A stretch of 36,688 nucleotides of DNA, from NCBI GenBank assembly GCA_031265035.1, contig JAISDE010000195.1:1-36688 (forward strand), written 5' to 3'. Shown here one piece after another: positions 8,137 through 16,150 of this stretch (its first letter is position 1; the number at the start of each line of letters is the position of its first letter). Source of the stretch: Peptococcaceae bacterium (GTDB lineage: Bacteria > Bacillota > Peptococcia > DRI-13 > UBA5745). The notes beneath the pieces are model-generated. The model ran no database searches and was not told the DNA's origin. It worked only from the letters and a program-made list of their open reading frames with translations. The translations under genes and the position numbers were made by a program.

Positions 8137-8921
8137 CCAAACCTCCCCGTAATATAGTCCTCTGTCCGCTGATCCTTTGGAGCGTCGAAAAGTCGCTCGG
8201 TATTGTCAAATTCCACCGCCTCGCCCCGCAGAAAAAATCCGGCGCGGTCGGAGATCCTGGCCGCCTGCTGCATATTGTGGGTCACAATGATAATAGTATA
8301 ATCTTTTTTTAATTCTGTCACAAGATCCTCAATTTTTCCCGTAGATACGGGATCCAGCGCGCTGGTAGGCTCATCCATCAGCAGCACCTCCGGCGCCGCC
8401 GCCAGCGACCGGGCGATACAAAGCCGCTGCTGCTGCCCGCCGGACAGCCCCAAGGCGCTTTTTTTCAACCGATCCTTTAATTCCTCCCAAATGGCGGCGG
8501 CCCGCAAGGCTCGCTCCACCATCCCATCCAATTCCCGCCGGGAGCGGACGCCATAATTTCTTGGTCCATAAGCCACGTTGTCATAGACGCTCAGGGGAAA
8601 AGGGTTGGGCTTTTGAAATACCATACCCACCCGTTTCCGCAGATAATTGACATCCCCCGGCCCATAGATATCCTCGCCGTCCAGCAATATCCGGCCCTCG
8701 ATCCGGCAGCCCCCGATCAGATCATTCATCCGATTCAGGGTTCTCAGCAGGGTGGACTTGCCGCAGCCGGATGGCCCGATCAAAGCGGTAATCTCCTGCC
8801 GCCGGATCTCCAGTCCCACATTTCTCAAAGCTTGAAAATTACCGTAATACAAATTCAGCCCGGCGACGCTGATTTTGACGTTTATTTTGGGATCGGCAGA
8901 TCCCGCCGCCGCTTTCCGCAT
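8133..8921 (-). CDS. pstB: Phosphate ABC transporter ATP-binding protein PstB
   Basis: About 262 residues. Walker A is [20 protein letters not shown], the signature is [16 protein letters not shown], Walker B is [13 protein letters not shown], and the switch histidine is in IIVTHN. The NRMNDL and [18 protein letters not shown] stretches are specific to PstB. It powers high-affinity phosphate uptake at the membrane. I chose the ATG at 8921 because GAGGAGAG lies about 5 bases upstream; a GTG six bases earlier is too close to that site. It is the first gene of the cluster, and the partners pstS, pstC and pstA are absent from the window. Confidence 0.95.
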   Translation of the reverse strand: MRKAAAGSADPKINVKISVAGLNLYYGNFQALRNVGLEIRRQEITALIGPSGCGKSTLLRTLNRMNDLIGGCRIEGRILLDGEDIYGPGDVNYLRKRVGMVFQKPNPFPLSVYDNVAYGPRNYGVRSRRELDGMVERALRAAAIWEELKDRLKKSALGLSGGQQQRLCIARSLAAAPEVLLMDEPTSALDPVSTGKIEDLVTELKKDYTIIIVTHNMQQAARISDRAGFFLRGEAVEFDNTERLFDAPKDQRTEDYITGRFG

Positions 8922-8941
8922 GCCCACTCTCCTCGTATCCG

Positions 8942-8972
8942 CCGGACTTTATCCGACGGACTTTATCCGCCG
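8942..8972. repeat. 14-base direct repeat upstream of pstB
   Basis: CGGACTTTATCCG occurs twice in close tandem, followed by a partial third CCGG unit. It lies 20-50 bases before the pstB start. Its position would suit a regulator-binding direct repeat, but it may equally be one of the many small tandem duplications of this genome. Confidence 0.5.
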
Positions 8973-9077
8973 GTATCATCGTATCGCGCCAATGTAAAAT
9001 GCTGAATGGCTGCCGGTAAAATTTAAGTAAAAAAGCGAAAGGCGGGGCGACGGCGGCGGCGGCGCAAAAAAAAGCCG

Positions 9078-9124
9078 AGACGCTGGCAGGGCGTCTTGAC
9101 AACAGCCCCATTTCATCATATTGT
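9078..9124 (+). promoter_or_regulatory. Promoter with adjoining inverted repeat for the ABC transporter
   Basis: A -35 TTGACA (9096-9101) and a -10 TATTGT (9119-9124) are 17 bases apart on the + strand. A perfect inverted repeat, AGACGC-N7-GCGTCT (9078-9096), ends on the first base of the -35 box. This placement suits an operator, though no regulator gene is adjacent. Confidence 0.55.
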
Positions 9125-9126
9125 AA

Positions 9127-9200
9127 ATGACAGGCAGGTGAATGAGCGGATGAATCAGCAGGTGAATGAGCGGGTGAATGAGTAGATGAATAAGCGGGTG
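9127..9200. repeat. Degenerate tandem repeat before the ABC ATPase
   Basis: Units close to GGTGAATGAGC recur about six times with 10-14 base spacing, with variants such as GATGAATCAGCA and GATGAATAAGCG. The block ends about 30 bases before the start codon and lies inside the inferred leader of the transporter mRNA. Confidence 0.6.
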
Positions 9201-9232
9201 AGCAACCCGCTGAAAAGAGGGGGAGTACATAC

Positions 9233-9940
9233 ATGGATGCCGAGGACGGGATTTTGGAATGTCGGGGAGTGACCAAGCATTTCGGCGCCAAAACCGCTTT
9301 AGTCAATGTGAATTTGAGTTTGCCCCGAGGCCGGATTGTCGGCCTGCTGGGTCCCAATGGCAGCGGTAAAACCACACTGTTGAAACTGATCAACGGCCTG
9401 ATCCGACCCAGCGCCGGCCAGATAGCGGTCAACGGCCACCCGCCCGGCGCCGAAAGCAAGGCCCTGATCTCCTATTTACCGGATAAAACCTATTTTAATG
9501 ACTGGATGCGGGTCAAAGACCTGCTGGCGTTTTTCCGCGACTTTTACTACGATTTTCGGCTGGGCGTCGCCCAAAGTATGCTGGCCAGCCTGCGGATTGA
9601 TCCCAGCCAGCGGCTGAAAACCCTGTCCAAGGGCACCAAGGAGAAGGTTCAGCTGGTACTGGTCATGGCCCGCAAAGCCAAGCTGTATCTTTTGGATGAG
9701 CCTATCGCCGGCGTGGATCCGGCCGCCCGGGATTATATCCTGCGCACGATCCTGAACAATTACAGCGAGGACGCTACCTTGCTGATCTCGACCCATCTGA
9801 TTCAGGATGTGGAGCAAATTTTCCATAACGTAATTTTTTTGCGGGACGGTAAAATCGTCCTTGACGGCGAGGCGGAGGCCCTGCGGGCGGAAAACGGCAT
9901 GTCCATCGACGCTTTATTCCGGGAGGTTTTCAAATGCTGA
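9233..9940 (+). CDS. ABC transporter ATP-binding protein (YtrB-like)
   Basis: 235 residues. Walker A is GLLGPNGSGKTTLLKLINGL, the signature is the variant LSKGTKEKVQL, Walker B is LYLLDEPIAGVDP, and the switch histidine is in LLISTH. The variant signature and short size resemble YtrB/BcrA-type ATPases that drive two-gene ABC-2 systems for peptide antibiotic resistance or unknown substrates. A GAGGGGGAG ribosome site lies just upstream, and the gene overlaps the permease gene by 7 bases. Unlike many ytr-type loci, no GntR repressor gene precedes it here. The substrate is not known. Confidence 0.85.
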   Translation: MDAEDGILECRGVTKHFGAKTALVNVNLSLPRGRIVGLLGPNGSGKTTLLKLINGLIRPSAGQIAVNGHPPGAESKALISYLPDKTYFNDWMRVKDLLAFFRDFYYDFRLGVAQSMLASLRIDPSQRLKTLSKGTKEKVQLVLVMARKAKLYLLDEPIAGVDPAARDYILRTILNNYSEDATLLISTHLIQDVEQIFHNVIFLRDGKIVLDGEAEALRAENGMSIDALFREVFKC

Positions 9941-10824
9941 CAAAATTATGGCTTTATGAGATGCGGGCCTGCGGTCGGATCCTGCTGCCTTTATACGGCG
10001 CCTTGATCCTCCTGTCCCTGCTGCTGGGCTTCCTCGGGCGATTCAGCAACGATGCCTTCGGTGTGATTCTCCCTATCCTGCTTATTATTTTCTTCGGTTT
10101 GCTGGTGGCTATTTTCTTCGTGACACTGATTCTTTTGATCCAAAGGTTTTGGCGCAATTTGCTGAAAAGCGAAGGCTACCTGATGTTTACTTTACCGGTC
10201 AGCGCTTACCAATTGGTAGGGGCAAAGCTCCTTTCCGCCTGCTGCTGGTTTATCCTGGGAGGTATCGCCGTGTCCGTAGCTATGCTGGCCTTGTTCCTCC
10301 AGCAAGACTTTGATATGGTACGGCTCTTTTTCCGGGACTTCTATGATGGGGCGCTGGTTTTCATCGCTCCCTGGCGCGCGAACGGCGCAACGGTCTATCA
10401 GCTGCTGCAATTCTTATTGATCGGCCTGTCCAATATGGCGCAGCAAATTCTCACCCTCTATGCCGCCCTCTCCATCAGTCAGATACCCAACCGTTTCCGG
10501 GTGCCTGTCGCCTACGGCAGTTTTTTGGCCCTTAACTACGTTCAAAACTTCGCCGCCACCGGACTGAGCAGGGCGATTTTCGCGATGGATGATGTGGGCA
10601 AGGCTTTCGCCGCCCTTGTTTCGTCGCCTTTGCGGCCTTTCTTCTTGTCGCTTTTAGCGCCTTACCCCTCCTCCTTCTACAACACTCTGCCCACCCTCAC
10701 CCCCGCCGATATCACCCTGATCGCCACCTACCTCAATTTTATTCTGGCGGTGGGATTGATCACCAACCTGCTCTACTTCTTGCTGTCCGGCGCGCTGCTG
10801 AAAAATAAACTGAACCTGCTTTGA
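9934..10824 (+). CDS. ABC-2-like transporter permease
   Basis: 296 residues and very hydrophobic, with about six membrane spans. One lies near residues 17-37, a second near 41-70, and others in the middle and at the C-terminus. The phrase LMFTLPVSAYQLVGAKLLSA after the second span is typical of permeases partnered with YtrB/BcrA-like ATPases. It overlaps the ATPase gene by 7 bases and surely forms one transporter with it. The transported compound and the direction (probably export) are inferences from family resemblance only. Confidence 0.75.
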   Translation: MLTKLWLYEMRACGRILLPLYGALILLSLLLGFLGRFSNDAFGVILPILLIIFFGLLVAIFFVTLILLIQRFWRNLLKSEGYLMFTLPVSAYQLVGAKLLSACCWFILGGIAVSVAMLALFLQQDFDMVRLFFRDFYDGALVFIAPWRANGATVYQLLQFLLIGLSNMAQQILTLYAALSISQIPNRFRVPVAYGSFLALNYVQNFAATGLSRAIFAMDDVGKAFAALVSSPLRPFFLSLLAPYPSSFYNTLPTLTPADITLIATYLNFILAVGLITNLLYFLLSGALLKNKLNLL

Positions 10825-10861
10825 GGCTAAGCCGTATACCGGATACGGCATATAGCAAAAT

Positions 10862-11060
10862 AAGGTACAAGATACAAGGTACAAGATACGAGATGCAAGG
10901 TACAAGGTACAAGATACGAGACGCAAGATATAAGATACAAGGTACAAGATGCAAGGTACAAGGTACAAGATACGAGACGCAAGATATAAGATACAAGGTA
11001 CAAGATACAAGATATGAGACGCAAGATATAAGATACAAGGTACAAGGTACAAGATACAAG
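10862..11060. repeat. Heptamer tandem repeat array (28 units)
   Basis: Twenty-eight consecutive 7-base units plus 3 bases, with no slip of register. The units are AAGGTAC, AAGATAC, AAGATAT, AAGATGC, GAGACGC and GAGATGC. A higher-order order recurs: GAGACGC, AAGATAT, AAGATAC, AAGGTAC leads each of the last three blocks. Because 7 is not a multiple of 3, all - strand frames stay open and read as Tyr/Leu/Cys-rich text, which I regard as non-coding. There are no spacers, so this is not CRISPR. Confidence 0.92.
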
Positions 11061-11070
11061 AATCAGCAAA

Positions 11071-11117
11071 AAAAGAGGCGGCCCGTCGGGAAATCCTCCC
11101 GACAGGCCGCCTCTTTT
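11071..11117. terminator. Bidirectional intrinsic terminator
   Basis: The arms AAAAGAGGCGGCC and GGCCGCCTCTTTT pair perfectly, with an inner stem GTCGGGA/TCCCGAC. A-runs and T-runs flank both sides. It can end groEL transcription from the right and read-through from the transporter and repeat array on the left. Confidence 0.9.
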
Positions 11118-11153
11118 CATTTTTATCTCAGCGCCATGATCAAGACTAGATTA

Positions 11154-12791
<1,638 letters not shown>

Positions 12792-12832
12792 TCATTCCTT
12801 TCGTTTCTATATCACAACGCGGGGGTCTAGAC

Positions 12833-13117
12833 TTATAAAATGGCGTGCACATCCCGCTCGTTGAGGATCAAGACATCCTCGTCGTCAATCTTGATTTCCG
12901 TGCCGCCGTATTTAGAGTATAATACCTTGTCACCTTCCTTCACTTCCATGGGAACCCGCGCCCCGTTGTCCAATATCCGCCCGCTGCCTACCGCCAGCAC
13001 CTCGCCTTTTTGGGGCTTTTCCTTAGCCGTGTCCGGCAAGACAATGCCGCCGGCGGTTTTTTCTTCGGCGCTGATGGGCTTTACCACTAATTTGTCGCCA
13101 AGGGGTTTGATTTTCAT
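12833..13117 (-). CDS. groES: 10 kDa co-chaperonin GroES
   Basis: 94 residues. The order is [20 protein letters not shown], the mobile loop [39 protein letters not shown] and a C-terminal hydrophobic end. It caps GroEL to close the folding chamber. A near-perfect AAGGAGGT lies 8 bases before the ATG at 13117, which rules out the longer upstream reading. It is the first gene of the heat-shock operon. Confidence 0.97.
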   Translation of the reverse strand: MKIKPLGDKLVVKPISAEEKTAGGIVLPDTAKEKPQKGEVLAVGSGRILDNGARVPMEVKEGDKVLYSKYGGTEIKIDDEDVLILNERDVHAIL

Positions 13118-13151
13118 CGAATATACCTCCTTAAAAATACTTCTGTGATTG

Positions 13152-13178
13152 CTAGCACTCATCCCGGTCGAGTGCTAA
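13152..13178. promoter_or_regulatory. CIRCE operator (HrcA site) for groES-groEL
   Basis: CTAGCACTC-N9-GAGTGCTAA matches the CIRCE consensus TTAGCACTC-N9-GAGTGCTAA with one mismatch. It lies 35 bases before the groES start and just downstream of the promoter. HrcA binding here represses the operon in the absence of heat stress. hrcA itself is not in the window. Confidence 0.95.
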
Positions 13179-13189
13179 TTACATCCCCT

Positions 13190-13218
13190 ATATTAGTGAA
13201 TCCCCCAGGAATAAGCAA
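13190..13218 (-). promoter_or_regulatory. sigmaA promoter of groES-groEL
   Basis: A -35 TTGCTT (13213-13218) and a -10 TAATAT (13190-13195) with a 17-base spacer on the - strand. The CIRCE operator begins about 11 bases downstream, the standard arrangement. Confidence 0.85.
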
Positions 13219-13338
13219 GAGCCAAAAACGGGGAAATTCGGCGCTTTTTTCGCCAATATCGCCTATTATCATCATTTTTCGCCTTTTTTCGCCCATAAAT
13301 CATTTTCGGCAAATTTCCCCGCCGTTCAGGAGGGGCGG
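13219..13338. other. AT-rich spacer between the RES gene and the groES promoter
   Basis: On the - strand the unit GGCGAAAAA recurs three times here. A weak CCGCC-N10-GGCGG hairpin lies about 5 bases after the RES stop and may be a poor terminator. No gene is visible. Confidence 0.4.
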
Positions 13339-14019
13339 CTATTTTATCGGAGGCTCGGTCTGAAACTGAATATTAGACACTTCCACCGTTTGAACGTCTA
13401 CACACTCGAACAGGCGCTCGTCAAAGACAGCGATATTCGTTCCCCCCGGATTCATTGCGCTCTTGTACTCTACTCCGTCATAGCGTTCGCTTTTGATAAA
13501 CTCCGCTACAAATTGCGTCGGCAAATAATCAAGCGGGCTGTCATTTCGGCGCATTGGTTTAGATACCGTATCTGATAAATCACGCAAACAGCTATGGTTA
13601 ATAGCGTACCGCCACAAATCGCCATAAATGAAAGGACTAACACTTGCCAGTTCCAGCAAACTAACGACCTTAAACGCTTTTTTTGCTTTGAACGTGCCCA
13701 CTGAAACATAGTCGTAAGTGCTTGCCCGTATTTCGCTTAACGCTGTTTCGGCATTAGAGGACAAATACAGGACAGAGATGCCCTCGGGATTGATTCGCCC
13801 AGCTATACTTTTATCGCTCGGCGGCGCTCCCATCTTGTCAACGCTTAACCCATCTTTGTCAGCGCATTGACGAGCGCGATAACATACCATTTCCGCCTCG
13901 TAATTTTTCACAGCGTAGGTTAGAAACGAAGCCATTATTTCAGGATTGAACAAATTGTTGTGAAAACGATTTATTTTGCGAATTTCGCTATCGCGAAAGC
14001 ACTCAATGCAACAGTTCAT
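13339..14019 (-). CDS. RES-domain protein (candidate NAD-degrading toxin)
   Basis: 226 residues. The RES pattern is visible from residue 45 onward: R48 in YRAR, R75 in AGRINPEG followed by ISVLYLSSNAETALSEIR (with E96), then FVAEFIKSERYDGVEYKS with S187, and GGTNIAVFD. RES toxins such as MbcT degrade NAD+, usually beside an XRE/DUF2384 antitoxin. None is here. The N-terminus has NCCIECFRD, a Cys cluster that could bind metal. The gene overlaps the sce7725-like gene as ATGA, so it is translationally coupled as the last of three genes. Base composition is more AT-rich than groEL next door, suggesting transfer. NAD degradation is inferred from the family. Confidence 0.8.
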   Translation of the reverse strand: MNCCIECFRDSEIRKINRFHNNLFNPEIMASFLTYAVKNYEAEMVCYRARQCADKDGLSVDKMGAPPSDKSIAGRINPEGISVLYLSSNAETALSEIRASTYDYVSVGTFKAKKAFKVVSLLELASVSPFIYGDLWRYAINHSCLRDLSDTVSKPMRRNDSPLDYLPTQFVAEFIKSERYDGVEYKSAMNPGGTNIAVFDERLFECVDVQTVEVSNIQFQTEPPIK

Positions 14020-14975
14020 TTGTTTGCCTCTGCGTCAAGGAATTTGCCCACAAGCTCCAAATGGTGCATAATTGAGAGCTTTTTCAAGGAGGGGAGTCCC
14101 GGATAAGTTCCCATTGCCCAATGAGTATTCAGAACGGACATTGCCAGCGTTGGCGGTTTGCCGTTCGCGAATAGTTCCGGTCGCTCAGCTTCCCATTTTC
14201 CTTCCCAAACGATGTACTTTTCCAGAGCCTCGCGAAACTTGCCCGCTACATCCGAAATATCGCGGTTGGAATCTGATATAAAATGGCGTACGCGCAATTC
14301 ATTATACGTATTGAGGTACACGATATGGATAGCCACAGCATATGGCGCGAAACCGCTTTCGTTATAATCGTTACCTATGATTGAGTAGTCGCCAAACCCA
14401 ACATAACCCTCGTCAGCGTAAAACAAATGGTCATCGGAAAAGAACTCATCAACATTCTTTGAATAATCGGCGTTCTTATCTTGCTTGTTAAATTTATCCC
14501 CGAACATTACTTTGCCTTGCCTGACAACACGCCGCAAAGAACGCTCATCAGAGAAAAGCGTATAGCGTGGCGAAGCTTCGTCAAACTCAGATTTATATAT
14601 TTCGAGGAAATCGCGATTGTCAAGCACAGTCGCTATCTCAGGCCGATCAACGCCTCTCGCGCTTAACTTACCGAGAACAGCCGATGTTGTTTTGCTCATC
14701 AGCAACGTAGGAATAATCCCCGATAGTCCACCTGTCTTTTGAACGTACGCGTCAACAAAAATGTCTTGCCCCCCGTAATCGCCGACAGCCGGATTGAATA
14801 TAAGCGCGAGAGGCAATCTCGCGTCAAAAAAGGTTTGAAGCGTCCCCTCAAATGTAGAGCTTAATTTGATAGGCTCGACAACGGGGATAACATGAGAGCC
14901 TAGCAAACCGCTTTTTGCCAACTCTTTCAGCGCTAGTAACTCATACTGCCGCCCTCTGAGACAAGGAAAATACAT
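14016..14975 (-). CDS. sce7725-family protein of unknown function
   Basis: 319 residues beginning MYFPCLRGRQYELLALKELA, then HVIPVVEPIK near residue 30, TVLDNRD, and a C-terminal LNTHWAMGTYPGLPSLKKLS. I recognise these as the sce7725 family, named from Sorangium cellulosum and commonly found beside sce7726. The barrel-like strand/helix rhythm of the first half recalls TIM-barrel proteins such as the beta-family protein group. That is only an impression. The start lies 4 bases after the upstream stop codon, with AGGGGG overlapping that gene, so translation is coupled. Biochemical function is not established to my knowledge. Confidence 0.75.
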   Translation of the reverse strand: MYFPCLRGRQYELLALKELAKSGLLGSHVIPVVEPIKLSSTFEGTLQTFFDARLPLALIFNPAVGDYGGQDIFVDAYVQKTGGLSGIIPTLLMSKTTSAVLGKLSARGVDRPEIATVLDNRDFLEIYKSEFDEASPRYTLFSDERSLRRVVRQGKVMFGDKFNKQDKNADYSKNVDEFFSDDHLFYADEGYVGFGDYSIIGNDYNESGFAPYAVAIHIVYLNTYNELRVRHFISDSNRDISDVAGKFREALEKYIVWEGKWEAERPELFANGKPPTLAMSVLNTHWAMGTYPGLPSLKKLSIMHHLELVGKFLDAEANK

Positions 14976-14979
14976 CTTG

Positions 14980-15849
14980 TTACCCCCTGTATCGCAATTC
15001 CAACATTTGCTCTATATCGTTCAACCGCTTCGTCAGATTGGAGAAATAGACGACCGACTTCAATTCCCGCTGTATTCGCGAAAACGCGGCAGTTGTTATA
15101 TTGTTGCGCTGTTTTAACTCCGCCAGCGCAAGATTTCGCGCCTCAAGTATCGGTATTTGCTGAAACCATTCAAGGCAAACGCGGAAGCGGAACACCGGGG
15201 CTACCGGCGGCAACTCTCCGAAGTAACCGCTGACAACGTTCTCGTACTCGCGCTTGCGCAATAGCTTAAATATACAAGCGTGGTCAAGATCAGCGTCGTA
15301 TTGCTCAGGCTCTCTGCCGTGTGCCTTGCTGAATATCGTATCGCGCTCCGACAGCGCGTAGATACCAACCGCCTCACCCATATCCCCAAAGCCCGATAAT
15401 ACCCGCTCAACACGCTCAATCTCGCGTGTTGAAGCTAACACGGATACCTTGCTGAACGCTTTGAAATAGTCCCTTAGTTGGTCGCGCAAACGGTCGAAAT
15501 TATCCAACTCTGACTTGATTTCGTAGACCGTCCCCTCGCCGTTTATCATAACAAAGTCCGCGATATGCTGACCTATACGAACCTGTGACAATGCTGTCGT
15601 CGTGTTTACGCTGTGTCTTCCCGCGAGTAACTTATTCAGCAACGTGTTCATGTAGTAATACTCATTGCGCTTCTCTCTGCCCAGATGAGCATAAATATCG
15701 CTGAAAATCTCGCCGCGTGTCTTACTTTCCAGGTTATTCACATAGCGGCGCGCGACATAGTCAAACACCTTGCTTGAGCCGCTTTGAAGCAGTTCGCTGA
15801 TAACGCCGCGAGTGAAAACGCGGTTGATCGCCCTGCTGTTATCAGTCAC
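14980..15849 (-). CDS. sce7726-family protein, PD-(D/E)XK nuclease-like
   Basis: 289 residues. The central block HIADFVMINGEGTVYEIKSE gives D98, E110 and K112, spaced as in PD-(D/E)XK nucleases, followed by RLRDQLRDYFKAF with a conserved Gln at 124 and VSVLAS. This matches my memory of the sce7726 family. The C-terminal third is helical. The start is GTG with GAGGGAGGTGAG a few bases upstream. It is the first gene of a three-gene cassette with the sce7725 and RES genes. Nuclease activity is inferred from the motif only. Confidence 0.78.
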   Translation of the reverse strand: MTDNSRAINRVFTRGVISELLQSGSSKVFDYVARRYVNNLESKTRGEIFSDIYAHLGREKRNEYYYMNTLLNKLLAGRHSVNTTTALSQVRIGQHIADFVMINGEGTVYEIKSELDNFDRLRDQLRDYFKAFSKVSVLASTREIERVERVLSGFGDMGEAVGIYALSERDTIFSKAHGREPEQYDADLDHACIFKLLRKREYENVVSGYFGELPPVAPVFRFRVCLEWFQQIPILEARNLALAELKQRNNITTAAFSRIQRELKSVVYFSNLTKRLNDIEQMLELRYRG

Positions 15850-16150
15850 GGCACGCTCACCTCCCTCTGCCCCGCGAATATGATTGTATCACAACGCCAA
15901 ATATAATTCCAGCTAAGACGTCAGTATTTGGCGACAATTGCCGACAATTACAAGCCCAATTACAAGCCCGGAATGGCGGGCCATATGCTCACCCGAAAAC
16001 ACACTCACCCGAAAATAATGATTGATAAATCCGCCCATTTGATGTACTGTATGCGTTGATGATTCGCGACAACAGCGCTCAAATACCGAAAAAACTTCGG
16101 TATAAACTTCGTATAAACTTCGGTATAAAGGAAAAACGGGGGTATTGGAT
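15850..16150. other. Divergent intergenic region with small repeats
   Basis: It separates the sce7726 cassette from the nucleoside kinase. It holds an extended -10 for the cassette (listed separately) and several short direct repeats: GACAATT at 15932 and 15943, CAAGCCC twice near 15951, CTCACCCGAAAA twice near 15988 and 16004, and AACTTCGGTATAA at 16092-16128 in two full copies and one shortened copy. No gene is visible. The last repeat block precedes the kinase ribosome site. Confidence 0.5.
15883..15891 (-). promoter_or_regulatory. Extended -10 promoter for the sce7726-sce7725-RES cassette
   Basis: TGATACAAT on the - strand, that is TGn followed by TACAAT, lies about 35 bases before the GTG start. 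The -35 region (TGGAAT at 17 bases) is weak, as is usual for extended -10 promoters. Confidence 0.45.

Larger units (their letters stand above)
8922..9232. other. Divergent intergenic region between pstB and the ABC transporter
   Basis: No gene is visible. It contains a 14-base direct repeat next to pstB, a promoter and hairpin for the + strand transporter, and a run of 10-12-base degenerate repeats. I did not find a convincing promoter for pstB. Confidence 0.5.
10825..11153. other. Convergent intergenic region with hairpin, repeat array and terminator
   Basis: Between the permease and groEL. It starts with a perfect inverted repeat GCCGTAT-N5-ATACGGC at 10831-10849 that lacks a T-run. A 199-base heptamer array and a strong terminator follow. 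I see no gene. Confidence 0.7.

Noticed and set aside
8839-9459. A 206-codon - strand frame opposite the ABC ATPase start with His/Ser/Pro repeats
   Set aside because: It reads across the transporter promoter, the tandem repeat and the start of a real ATPase gene; the repeats are those of the DNA array.
10862-11060. CRISPR array
   Set aside because: Units are 7 bases, contiguous, with no unique spacers and no cas genes nearby.
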